Below, piece after piece: positions 41,934-50,203 of a stretch of DNA of 64,000 bases (within the stretch, counting starts at the first letter, position 1; each line of letters begins with the position of its first letter). The notes under the pieces were generated by a model. The model did not search any database. It was not told the origin of the DNA and saw nothing but the letters and a program-made list of their open reading frames with translations. The stretch spans positions 38,512 to 102,511 of the forward strand of contig JAUILL010000011.1 in the NCBI GenBank assembly GCA_030433335.1, given 5' to 3'. This DNA is from Alphaproteobacteria bacterium. Its GTDB lineage: Bacteria; Pseudomonadota; Alphaproteobacteria; Rhodobacterales; Rhodobacteraceae. A program made the position numbers and the translations under genes.

Positions 41934-43124
41934 TTATCGTTTTCGCGCGCCCAAAACCTCGTCGGCGCGCGCAAGCGCCCTATCCAATTCAGCGAGCACG
42001 CTTTCTTCGCGAGCTGCGTTGGCATCTGGATCGTAGGTCATTCCCGTAAGAATTTTGAGATTGCCTGCAGCCCCACCCTGCCCTGCCGCACTGGTACGTG
42101 CGGCCGTCTTGCGAGCACCAGGCATAGGGCGATTTTTGATCCGATCCGCTAGAAAAGGAACCGCCCATACGCGGTAGGTTTTGCGCGCTGTGATCCGGCT
42201 GAGGACTCCCGCCTCTTCGGCCTCGTCCACCAAATTGTAGGCCGCCCGTTGCTTGAGCCCGAGCCCTTCTCGGATCATGCTCACTGTCAAGACTGGACTG
42301 TGCGTACTTAGGGTCACCACGTCTTTCAAGCGAGATTTTCCATGCTTCCCGGCCGCGTAGTCCCTTGCCCGCGACACCCAGCGATCCAATTGCGGGATCG
42401 CACCCAGAGTTCGGGATTGCTCTGCCAGCAAACCGTCTATGAGATTGCGGACACCCGCGCGTTGCATGGGTGACCAACTATGAAAGCGGCCTTGGCTCAG
42501 CGCCGTCGCGGGTAAAAATGTCCAACGCGCCAGCATTCCGCTCAAAAGACCAAGACCAAAAGGATTATCCTGCTGCACCTCACCCCAAGGCCGGGTTTCC
42601 ATCTGCCTGACCGAATGTTCTGCTGCGACAAAGATCAATCGATCCGACGCCGGACTCCAGCTTTCGGTCAACTTTCGAAACTGGATCGTCGCTTTCAAAG
42701 CGGACAAGAAAGGCGTCGGGCCCTCTTTGACTATAGTTCGCAGTGACTGGATGTCCTCAGGGCCAAGCTTTGGGAACTCTTCGCCATAGGAAACGTCTCT
42801 CATTCGAACCGATGCCCGACACGCTCGCGCAACCGCGCGTTCGGGATCGTCCAACAAAGACCCCGGCGCCCGCAATACTGCTAGATTGTCTCTGGCTGCG
42901 TCGACGCCACGCGCTGTTTCAGCAGAGGTGGCCCGGTTTTCTGCAAGGCGCAGAACCAAGTCCCCCTCGTGGATATGAATGTCTTCCAAGGCAACCGTCC
43001 GCGCAGCCTCGACCAAGGCGGACTGAATACGCCACAAGCGCCCGATGTCAGGGCGGGCACTGAATATCCCCTCGATCCGACCGGCATTTGCCTCAAGGGT
43101 GACCAGGTCCATGGGTTCGAACAT
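41934..43124 (-). CDS. DUF1612-like (RHE_PE00001-type) protein with C-terminal HTH
   Basis: 396 residues. The overall plan and segments such as ARGVDAARDNLAVLRAPGSLLDDPERAVARACRASVRMRDVSYGEEFPKL resemble the DUF1612 family known from rhizobial and roseobacter plasmids. A helix-turn-helix segment follows at about 275-330 (STHSPVLTVSMIREGLGLKQRAAYNLVDEAEEAGVLSRITARKTYRVW). Its function is unknown; a DNA-binding regulator or plasmid-biology role is plausible. The ATG at 43124 was taken over an in-frame GTG one codon earlier. Its tail converges on the PCC gene 14 bases away. Confidence 0.6.
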   Translation of the reverse strand: MFEPMDLVTLEANAGRIEGIFSARPDIGRLWRIQSALVEAARTVALEDIHIHEGDLVLRLAENRATSAETARGVDAARDNLAVLRAPGSLLDDPERAVARACRASVRMRDVSYGEEFPKLGPEDIQSLRTIVKEGPTPFLSALKATIQFRKLTESWSPASDRLIFVAAEHSVRQMETRPWGEVQQDNPFGLGLLSGMLARWTFLPATALSQGRFHSWSPMQRAGVRNLIDGLLAEQSRTLGAIPQLDRWVSRARDYAAGKHGKSRLKDVVTLSTHSPVLTVSMIREGLGLKQRAAYNLVDEAEEAGVLSRITARKTYRVWAVPFLADRIKNRPMPGARKTAARTSAAGQGGAAGNLKILTGMTYDPDANAAREESVLAELDRALARADEVLGARKR

Positions 43125-43255
43125 CACAAATGTCAGTCTCTTCCGAAGGCACTGTCATAATTATCTGCAAAACCTCGAAAAGGTAAACGTGAATAGCGGA
43201 TGTACGCGCAGCGAAGACATAAGGCAGGTCGTAGATGCGCCGGATCAGGGCACCC

Positions 43256-44863
43256 TTACTCTTGCTCCGACTGCTTCAGACGGTAGTCTAGCTTGGCCCG
43301 ACTGAGCCCCAACAGGCGTGCCGCCGCAGAGACATTCCCATCCGCGTGCGCCAAAGCTTCCGCCTCTATGCGCGAAAAAAGCCGATCCACGCCAATCCCG
43401 CTCTGAAAAAACGGAAGGAGCGTTTGCCACAGCAGACCGAAATCCAAGTCCCCTGAAGGATAGGCGTTTGCCCCCCCTGCCCCTCGCGCCGCGATGATAT
43501 CGATAGCGTCAATGGTCGGCGGATTGGCAGCGCAGATCGCCGCGCGCATCAAGGTCGCCCGAAGTTCAGGTAGATTTCCGTCCCACGTGCCTGTGCAGAG
43601 CTCTTCGGCGGCATCGAGTGTCAGATGATAGGCGACGTCCTCTTCCGTTGGCCGCATCCGCACCAAATGTCCCTTGGCAAGACCAACCAAGTCCTCTTGC
43701 CGTTGCGCAAGTGGGGGCATCTCCACTGGCAGGACGGACAGGGCATAGAGGAGCTCTGAACGCAATGCGCCCTCTTTATGCAGAAGAGACAACGGCTGCG
43801 TCGACAATCCGATCACCTGAAGGTTCACCGGCCCTGCCCCGAAGGTCTTGATCATCTCAATCAACGTCAACTGCAGATCGTCGGAAAGGTGCTCAATGCT
43901 CTCGATAATCAGTGTGTGGCCCGCCGTTCCAGTCGCGGCGATGGCTTTGCGGACATCTTCCAGCAGCTCAGGCAGGCGCGCTGATGCTGCGTGGCTGCGG
44001 TGGATTTTCCCGTGGGCAAAGCGGGCGGTATGCAGCCATCCCGCAGCGATCCGGCAGCCTGAGCCTTCGGGGCCGGTGATAAGCGCGTTCAGGCGGGCGC
44101 GGGCAATCTTTTCCAACTCAGTGCGGACAGGCGCAACGACCAGTTCTTCGAAGCTGCGGGTGGATTGGATTTCCTCTCTGCGGTCGGCTTTCTTGCGGCG
44201 GGCAGGGCTTTCTGCGCGGGTCGAGAGGACCTCGTCTAGGAACATCCTAACGAAAGGGTCATTCTCGCCCCAGCCGTCCACGGTTTTGCCCACCACACGG
44301 CAGGATTTGTCGCCCATCGCGGCGCAGCTGACCTCTTTGTACAGCACAAGCTTGCGGAAAAAGACGCTGGCATAGCCCGCCGCGTATCCGGTTTGCGCCC
44401 AACAGACAGGGGCAAAGGCGCGCCCGTGGCGGCGGGAATATTCCGTGGCTTCGACCGACTGATGCCACAGGAAGTCACCCGAGAACCGGTCGTTCTTGAA
44501 GTCAAAGTCGTTGTGTAGGGTCTCGACCCGCACGGTGCCGGTCATCATATGCAGGCGCGTGCCCGCCGTGAACGCATCCCCAACGTCCAGATTGGGCCAC
44601 TCTTGCCGGATGAATTCTGCGTCTTCGCGCCCGTTCCGATACCCCAATCGCATCATCAAAACCATGGCCTCGTGCTCGCCAAAACGGCGGACCAATTCGT
44701 CCTGTAAATCCGCGCCAAAGGTCGCCCGCGCCAGAACCATCCGCGCGCCGTTCAATTCGATCGCCCCGTTGGCGGGTCTAAACTCTAGCGTGTCCATCAG
44801 GTCCGCCAGCGTCGGGCGGCCTCCGCGGTGGAGCAGGCGGGCTTCGTCTTCGGGTGTTTTCAT
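43256..44863 (-). CDS. XylR/DmpR-like regulator with V4R sensor and degenerate AAA+ domain
   Basis: 535 residues. An XylR_N domain (about 15-115) and V4R domain (about 125-195) with the zinc-type pattern EVSCAAMGDKSCRVVG would sense an aromatic compound. A Fis-type HTH ends the protein (SAAARLLGLSRAKLDYRLKQ). The AAA+ module between (about 240-440) is broken: Walker A reads GPEGSGCR (Lys replaced by Cys270), Walker B reads TLIIESIEH (no Asp-Glu) and the sigma-54 loop GAFTGA is absent. It probably cannot remodel sigma-54 polymerase. It is divergent from the cupin/Liv operon. Starts at 44893 or 44983 are also possible. Confidence 0.85.
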   Translation of the reverse strand: MKTPEDEARLLHRGGRPTLADLMDTLEFRPANGAIELNGARMVLARATFGADLQDELVRRFGEHEAMVLMMRLGYRNGREDAEFIRQEWPNLDVGDAFTAGTRLHMMTGTVRVETLHNDFDFKNDRFSGDFLWHQSVEATEYSRRHGRAFAPVCWAQTGYAAGYASVFFRKLVLYKEVSCAAMGDKSCRVVGKTVDGWGENDPFVRMFLDEVLSTRAESPARRKKADRREEIQSTRSFEELVVAPVRTELEKIARARLNALITGPEGSGCRIAAGWLHTARFAHGKIHRSHAASARLPELLEDVRKAIAATGTAGHTLIIESIEHLSDDLQLTLIEMIKTFGAGPVNLQVIGLSTQPLSLLHKEGALRSELLYALSVLPVEMPPLAQRQEDLVGLAKGHLVRMRPTEEDVAYHLTLDAAEELCTGTWDGNLPELRATLMRAAICAANPPTIDAIDIIAARGAGGANAYPSGDLDFGLLWQTLLPFFQSGIGVDRLFSRIEAEALAHADGNVSAAARLLGLSRAKLDYRLKQSEQE

Positions 44864-44884
44864 GCGGCCAGATTGCGCATTTCG

Positions 44885-44982
44885 TGAAACCATTTCACCA
44901 AATAAAGAAGCCGCATCGCAGCGAAATCCCCTGCTTTTAAAGGTTTGCAGCGGATTCAGAAAATTTTTCGCCATTGGTTTCA
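44885..44982. promoter_or_regulatory. Inverted pair of TGAAACCA sites in the xylR-like/cupin intergenic region
   Basis: TGAAACCA (44885-44892, part of the dyad TGAAA-CCA-TTTCA 44885-44897) and its inverse TGGTTTCA (44975-44982) lie 82 bases apart, each with an ATTTC a few bases outside. They sit between the divergent regulator and operon and are candidate binding sites for the regulator. Confidence 0.4.
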
Positions 44983-45103
44983 CAAGGAAATATCCCGAAA
45001 TACAGCGGTGCTGCGCAGCGGCGACGATTTTTTATTTTGACGGAAATAACGCCCTCCCGATCTGCTGAATGTCGCCCTTGATAGAGGGAGTTAGGGAGGA
45101 AAA

Positions 45104-45619
45104 ATGAACGAACACCGACTGATCACAAAGCTTCCGCCAGAGCCGCACGAGGCGATGATTCACCGCTTTGGCAAGGAAGGCGCCTTTATTCCCGGCGACG
45201 ACAAGAACAACCCTTGGGTGCCGTTCGGCGAACATGCCGCGATCAAGCATCTGGCCTTTGATGTGCGTCAGAATTCGGCGGCGAACATCCTGTGGGTCAA
45301 GGGTGGCGGACGCATCGGTACGCACCGTCATCGCGGCGTGGTGTCCGCCGTCACGCTCGAAGGGTCGTGGGGCTACTACGAGTATGACTGGGTCGCCCGC
45401 CCCGGTGACTTTGTCTACGAACTGCCCGGCACGGCGCACACGCTGTATTCCGACGATCCGAACGGCATGAAGGCCTTGTTCTGGCTGAACGGCGCGATCG
45501 AGTTCTTTGACGACGAGGCGAACTACGAATTCACCGCCGACGTCTTTTGGTTCATCGACCACTACGTCAGCCACTGCGAGGCGAACAACATCCCCGTCAA
45601 CAAAGACATGTTCATGTGA
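45104..45619 (+). CDS. Cupin dioxygenase of the 2,4'-dihydroxyacetophenone dioxygenase type
   Basis: 171 residues, a single cupin. The metal site shows as GTHRHRGVVSAVTLEGSW (two His and the downstream Glu), with another His in LPGTAHTLYSD. The length and the flanking segments (WVPFGEHAAIKHLAFD, NEYEFTADVFWFIDHY-like end) match the dihydroxyacetophenone dioxygenase family, iron enzymes that cleave the C-C bond next to a carbonyl without ring opening. The substrate here is not proven. Strong GGGAGG precedes the ATG. It is the first gene of the operon with an SDR and Liv importer. Confidence 0.78.
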   Translation: MNEHRLITKLPPEPHEAMIHRFGKEGAFIPGDDKNNPWVPFGEHAAIKHLAFDVRQNSAANILWVKGGGRIGTHRHRGVVSAVTLEGSWGYYEYDWVARPGDFVYELPGTAHTLYSDDPNGMKALFWLNGAIEFFDDEANYEFTADVFWFIDHYVSHCEANNIPVNKDMFM

Positions 45620-45646
45620 GGCCCAAGAGCCGAGGGAGGAGAGCGC

Positions 45647-46477
45647 ATGTCTTTGGAGACGATGTTCAACGTGACCGGCAAGTCGGTCGTGGTGACGGGG
45701 GCGGCCTATGGCCTTGGTCGGGCCTATGCCGAGATCATGGCGGAGCAGGGGGCGCAGGTCACCTTGATCGACCTGAACGAGGATCAGCTGACCAAGACCG
45801 TGGCCGAAATTTCAGAGCGGTTTGGCAGGGTTCACGGGATCGTCTGTGATGTGACCGACCGCGCTGGCATGGACGCCGCATTTGACGAGATCGCAAGCCA
45901 TCAAGGCGGGATCGACGTGGTCTACGCCAATGCGGGGGTCGATGCGGGGCCGGGGTTTCTGACCCCCGAAGGCCAGCGGAACCCCGAGGGCGAGATCGAC
46001 AATCTGGATGACGCTCACTGGGACAAGGTGATCGGCGTGAACCTGACCTCGATCTACTACACCATGAAACTTGGAGCGCGGCACATGAAGCGCCAAGGGC
46101 GCGGTGGGTCCATCATCGCGACCTCATCCATTGCGGCCTTCTACGTTGATGGCATCGTGGGCACCCCCTACATGCCCGCCAAGGCTGGCGTCAGCCATCT
46201 GGTCAAGCAACTGGCGATGGAGCTGGGGCGTTACAACATCCGCGTCAACGCCATCTGTCCGGGGCCGTTCATCACGAACATCGCGGGGGGCCGCATGGCC
46301 AATGTCGAGGATCGCCAAGCTTTTATCCGGTGGTCCTGTCTGGGACGCGTTGCCGAAACCGACGAGATCAAGCCGCTGGCTCTTTATCTGGCGTCACCTG
46401 CGTCGGACTACGTGACCGGCTCTCAAATGGTCATCGACGGGGGGCTGATCCTGCGCCCCGCCCAAGAAGTCGACTGA
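45647..46477 (+). CDS. Short-chain dehydrogenase/reductase
   Basis: 276 residues, classical SDR: VTGAAYGLGRAYAE (cofactor), DLNE after strand 2 (NAD preference), ANAGVDAG, TSSIAAF with catalytic Ser, YMPAKAGV with Tyr and Lys, and VIDGG near the end. An insertion of about 20 residues (GFLTPEGQRNPEGEIDNLDDAH) before helix 4 is unusual. GGAGGAG precedes the ATG. Located between the cupin and the importer genes, it likely oxidises an alcohol to the ketone that the cupin cleaves (inference). Confidence 0.92.
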   Translation: MSLETMFNVTGKSVVVTGAAYGLGRAYAEIMAEQGAQVTLIDLNEDQLTKTVAEISERFGRVHGIVCDVTDRAGMDAAFDEIASHQGGIDVVYANAGVDAGPGFLTPEGQRNPEGEIDNLDDAHWDKVIGVNLTSIYYTMKLGARHMKRQGRGGSIIATSSIAAFYVDGIVGTPYMPAKAGVSHLVKQLAMELGRYNIRVNAICPGPFITNIAGGRMANVEDRQAFIRWSCLGRVAETDEIKPLALYLASPASDYVTGSQMVIDGGLILRPAQEVD

Positions 46478-46587
46478 GATTTTACTGCAGTTTCGAGGCG
46501 GCTCTGCCGTCGCCCCGTGGTTTGGCGGATCGGTCAAACGGTCAGGGAGAGGCCCGCGATCCGCATTTTTTCAGGGAGGAAAGACAC

Positions 46588-47880
46588 ATGACATTAACCA
46601 TCAATCCGCACACCGTGGATCGCCGCACTTTGCTCAAGGGACTGGGGGCGGTCACTGCGGCCACCATCGCCTTGCCCCACGGCGCGCGGGCGGCGGCGAA
46701 AACCATCAAGGTTGGGGTCATCAGCCCCATGACCGGCCCGCTGTCTCTGTTTGGCGATACGGACGACTACACCGCCAACAAGATCATGGATCTGGTCAAG
46801 GACGGGATCGAGATCGGCGGCGAGACTTACAATATCGAAATCCTGCTGCGGGATGCCCAATCCAACCCCAACAAAGCCGCCGAAATCGCGGGTGATCTGA
46901 TCCTGAATGACGAGGTGCACATCATGCTGCCCGCCTCGACCACGGACATCAACAACCCGACCGCTGATCAGTGCGAGCTGTACGGTGTACCCTGCATTTC
47001 GTCGAACTCGCCGTGGCAGGCCTTCGTGATGCCTCGCGGTGGCGCCGAACAGCCCTTTGAATGGACCTACCACTTCTTCTGGGGCCTCGAGGATGTGCTT
47101 GGCACCTTTACCGGCATGTGGAAGTCGATCGAGACCAACGGCAAGGTCGGGATGCTGTTTCCCCGCAACGCTGATGGCGAGACGTGGGGCAGCGACGAAT
47201 ACGGTCTGCCCCCGGCGGTCCGCGATGCCGGGTTCGAAGCCTTTGCCCCCTCGATGTTCGAACCCCGTACCAACGACTTCTCGGCCCAGATTGCCGAGTT
47301 CAAACGCAACGAGTGCGAGATTGTCGGGGGCATCACCTATGTAGCGGACCTGAAGACCTTTATCACCCAGTGCAACCAGCAGAACTACCACCCCAAGGTC
47401 GTGACTGTGGCCGCCGCGCTGCTGTTTCCCTCGGGGATCGAGGCTATGGGCGAGCTGGGAACTGGCATGTCGTCAGAGGTCTGGTGGACCCCTGCCTTCC
47501 CCTACACTTCATCGCTGACCGGCCAGACCAGTCAGGACTTGGCTGACAACTGGGAATCCGAGACCGGCAAGCAATGGACCCAGCCGCTGGGATACGCCCA
47601 CGCGCTGTGGGAGGTCATTCTCGACACCCTGAAACGCTCGGAAAACCCGCTGGATCGGATGGCGAACCGCGATGCTTTGGCGGCGACGAACCTCGATACC
47701 ATCGTCGGCAACATCCGCTTTGGCGACGGCCCCCACGCCAACATCTGCAAAACGCCGATCTTTGGCGGGCAGTGGGTCAAGGGCGAGAAGTGGCCCTTCG
47801 ATTTGAAAATCGTGGACGCCTCGCTCAATCCGGACGTTCTGCAGCCCGAAGCGCAGATGTTCCCGATCGCCTGGAGCTAA
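46588..47880 (+). CDS. Liv-type ABC transporter substrate-binding protein
   Basis: 430 residues. A twin-arginine-like signal (VDRRTLLKGLGAVTAATIALPHGARA) precedes the periplasmic-binding type 1 domain: IKVGVISPMTGPLSLFGDTD, LLRDAQSNPNKAAEIAGDLI, and MLPASTTDINNPTADQCELYGVPCISSNSPWQAF. The Tat-type signal is less common than Sec for this family. AGGGAGGAAA precedes the ATG; the open frame further upstream overlaps the SDR gene and is a shadow. Although the family is named for branched-chain amino acids, members also bind aromatic acids and amides, which would suit this cluster. Confidence 0.93.
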   Translation: MTLTINPHTVDRRTLLKGLGAVTAATIALPHGARAAAKTIKVGVISPMTGPLSLFGDTDDYTANKIMDLVKDGIEIGGETYNIEILLRDAQSNPNKAAEIAGDLILNDEVHIMLPASTTDINNPTADQCELYGVPCISSNSPWQAFVMPRGGAEQPFEWTYHFFWGLEDVLGTFTGMWKSIETNGKVGMLFPRNADGETWGSDEYGLPPAVRDAGFEAFAPSMFEPRTNDFSAQIAEFKRNECEIVGGITYVADLKTFITQCNQQNYHPKVVTVAAALLFPSGIEAMGELGTGMSSEVWWTPAFPYTSSLTGQTSQDLADNWESETGKQWTQPLGYAHALWEVILDTLKRSENPLDRMANRDALAATNLDTIVGNIRFGDGPHANICKTPIFGGQWVKGEKWPFDLKIVDASLNPDVLQPEAQMFPIAWS

Positions 47881-47887
47881 CATCCAA

Positions 47888-48616
47888 ATGCCTGATCGAA
47901 ACATCCTAGTTGCCGAAGGGCTGACCAAGCGGTTCGGCGCCGTGACAGTCGTGGACGATGTCAGCTTTTCCGTAGCTGAAGGAGAGGTTCTGGGGATCCT
48001 TGGCCCAAATGGGGCAGGGAAAACCACGCTGTTCAATCTGATCAGTGGCGATCTGGCTGCCAACGGAGGAGAGCTGTCGCTTGACGGCTCTCGCCTCTCG
48101 GCCGAGCCGCCGTATCGGCGGTGTCAGCGGGGGATCGGGCGCACCTATCAGGTGCCCCAACCCTTTGGCGACATGACGGCCTTTGAAAACCTGCTGGTCC
48201 CGGCAATGATGAGTGCCCAAATGCGCGAGGCGGACGCATATGCGCATTGCACCCAAGTCCTTCGCGACTGCGGGCTGATCGATCAAGCGAACAAACCCGC
48301 GGGCAGTCTGACCTTGCTCAACCGCAAACGGCTGGAGCTGGCGCGGGCGCTTGCGGGCAAACCGAAACTCTTGCTGCTCGACGAGATCGCAGGCGGCCTG
48401 ACCGATGCCGAGGGGGCCGAGCTGGTCGCCCTCATCCGGCACGTTCGCGCGCAGGGCGTCACGATCATCTGGATTGAGCACGTGCTGCACGCGCTCATGG
48501 CCGTGGCCGACCGCATCATGGTGCTGAACTTTGGCGCGAAGATCGCCGAAGGCGCGCCGGATGCCGTCATGCAGAACCCAGAGGTCCAGCGCGTTTACAT
48601 GGGGATCGAGGCATGA
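47888..48616 (+). CDS. livG: Liv-type ABC transporter ATP-binding protein (LivG)
   Basis: 242 residues. Walker A GPNGAGKTT lies at about residue 40. The signature motif is weak: where LSGGQ is expected the sequence reads AGSLTLLNRKRLELARALAG, a form typical of LivG. Walker B is KLLLLDEIAGGL, followed by the H-loop IWIEHVLHAL. It starts 7 bases after the binding protein and overlaps livF by 4 bases. Confidence 0.94.
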   Translation: MPDRNILVAEGLTKRFGAVTVVDDVSFSVAEGEVLGILGPNGAGKTTLFNLISGDLAANGGELSLDGSRLSAEPPYRRCQRGIGRTYQVPQPFGDMTAFENLLVPAMMSAQMREADAYAHCTQVLRDCGLIDQANKPAGSLTLLNRKRLELARALAGKPKLLLLDEIAGGLTDAEGAELVALIRHVRAQGVTIIWIEHVLHALMAVADRIMVLNFGAKIAEGAPDAVMQNPEVQRVYMGIEA

Positions 48617-49329
48617 GTACTCCTATCCTGTCGACCCACGCGCTGACCGGCGGCTATGGTGATTTTCAGGCCCTGTTCGGCATCGACCTGCATCTGGACA
48701 AAGGCGAGGTCATCTCGCTGATCGGTGCCAATGGCGCAGGCAAATCCACCTTTCTGAAGTCGATCTTCGGCCTGCTCCCTGTGAACGCGGACATGGTCCG
48801 GTTCGAAGGCTCCCCCGTAGGCGGCACCCCCGCGCATCAGATGGTGGGCAAAGGTATCTCGATGGTGCCCGAAGGGCGCCGCCTCTTCACCGGCATGACG
48901 GTCGAGGAAAACATGCGCGTCGCCATCGACAACGCCCGCCTGCCCGAAGCCGAAGGCCCGTGGTCTCGCGAGCGTCTGTTCCAGCTGTTCCCGATCCTCA
49001 AGGAAAAACGCCGCCAGCCGATTGAAAACCTGTCCGGCGGGCAGCAGCAAATGGTCGCCATTTCCCGCGCGCTACTCTGCCAGCCCAAGGTCTTGCTGTG
49101 CGACGAGATCAGCCTTGGCCTTGCGCCCAAAGTGATCCGCGAAATCCACGCTGTTCTGCCGGAAATCAGCGCCGCCGGGACCTCGATCGTGCTGGTGGAG
49201 CAGGACGTGACCTTGGCCCGTGAAGCCTCGGACCGCCTGTATTGTATGCTGGAGGGGCGCATAACCCTGTCCGGCATTTCCCAAGACATTTCCCGCGAGG
49301 CCATCGCCTCGGCCTATTTCGGAGCGTGA
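48613..49329 (+). CDS. livF: Liv-type ABC transporter ATP-binding protein (LivF)
   Basis: 238 residues. Walker A GANGAGKST, signature ENLSGGQQQMVAISRALLCQPKVLLCDEISLGLAP with Walker B, and H-loop-equivalent IVLVEQDV (Gln in place of His is normal in LivF). It pairs with LivG under the two permeases. Its start shares ATGA with livG. Confidence 0.95.
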   Translation: MSTPILSTHALTGGYGDFQALFGIDLHLDKGEVISLIGANGAGKSTFLKSIFGLLPVNADMVRFEGSPVGGTPAHQMVGKGISMVPEGRRLFTGMTVEENMRVAIDNARLPEAEGPWSRERLFQLFPILKEKRRQPIENLSGGQQQMVAISRALLCQPKVLLCDEISLGLAPKVIREIHAVLPEISAAGTSIVLVEQDVTLAREASDRLYCMLEGRITLSGISQDISREAIASAYFGA

Positions 49330-49330
49330 C

Positions 49331-50191
49331 ATGCAGTGGCTTGATGCAATTATTCAAGGGGTTCTGCTGGGGGGCATGTACGCCCAATACGCCCTCGGGA
49401 TGGCGCTGATGTTCGGGGTCATGCGGATCGTGAACATCGCCCATGGGGACGTGATGATCCTGCTGTCCCTGATCGTGATTTCGCTGGCGGGGGTGCTGCC
49501 CCTTGGGAATATTGGGCTGATCGTCGTGATTGTGCCGATCGCGGTGCTGCTGGGGTGGGTGCTGCAAAAATTTATCCTGAACAAAGTGGTCGGGGCGGAC
49601 CCTCTGCCATCTCTGATCGCGACCTTCGGGCTGTCGATAGCCCTGCAGAACCTGATGCTAGAGGTTTGGTCAGCTGACACGCGCAGCCTGCCCAATTCGG
49701 GCATCGCCAGCGCCAGTTTCGAGATCGGCGGCATCTACATGGGTTTACTGCCGGTGCTGGTCCTGATCTGCGCGGTCGTTCTGACCGGCGGGCTGGACGC
49801 GGTGCTACGATATTCCCGCTTTGGCCGTGGCCTGCGCGCCGCCGCCGCAGACACTGAGGCGGCCGCCATGACCGGCGTCGACCCGAAACGCATCTACGCC
49901 ATCGCCACCGCCATAGCGGTCGCCATTCTGGGTCTGGCCGCAGTGTTCGCAGCGCTGAGGGCCACCGTGTCCCCGTCCGACGGCTCTGCCCAACTGATCT
50001 ACGCGTTCGAGGCCGTGATTATCGGCGGCATGGGATCGCTGTGGGGGGCATTCCTAGGGGCGATGGTGCTGGGGGTCGCGCAAGCTATCGGTCTGCGGAT
50101 CGACCCCGGCTTGGGCATTCTGTTCGGCCACTTGGTGTTCCTCGCGGTGCTGGCAACGCGCCCCGAAGGCATCATGGCACGCAAGAAATAA
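49331..50191 (+). CDS. livH: Liv-type ABC transporter permease (LivH)
   Basis: 286 residues with about eight membrane helices. Typical segments are GVLLGGMYAQYALGMALMFGVMRIVNIAHGDVMIL and the coupling loop RYSRFGRGLRAAAADTEAAAMTGVDPKRIYAIAT, then FEAVIIGGMGSLWGAFLGAMVLG. It forms the channel with LivM. It follows livF with a 1-base gap. Confidence 0.94.
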   Translation: MQWLDAIIQGVLLGGMYAQYALGMALMFGVMRIVNIAHGDVMILLSLIVISLAGVLPLGNIGLIVVIVPIAVLLGWVLQKFILNKVVGADPLPSLIATFGLSIALQNLMLEVWSADTRSLPNSGIASASFEIGGIYMGLLPVLVLICAVVLTGGLDAVLRYSRFGRGLRAAAADTEAAAMTGVDPKRIYAIATAIAVAILGLAAVFAALRATVSPSDGSAQLIYAFEAVIIGGMGSLWGAFLGAMVLGVAQAIGLRIDPGLGILFGHLVFLAVLATRPEGIMARKK

Positions 50192-50203
50192 AGGGCTTTT
50201 GCA

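Noticed and set aside
44984..45103. Sigma-54 (-24/-12) promoter for the cupin/Liv operon
   Set aside because: No TGGCAC-N5-TTGC-like sequence was seen on the plus strand, in line with the broken AAA+ domain of the regulator.
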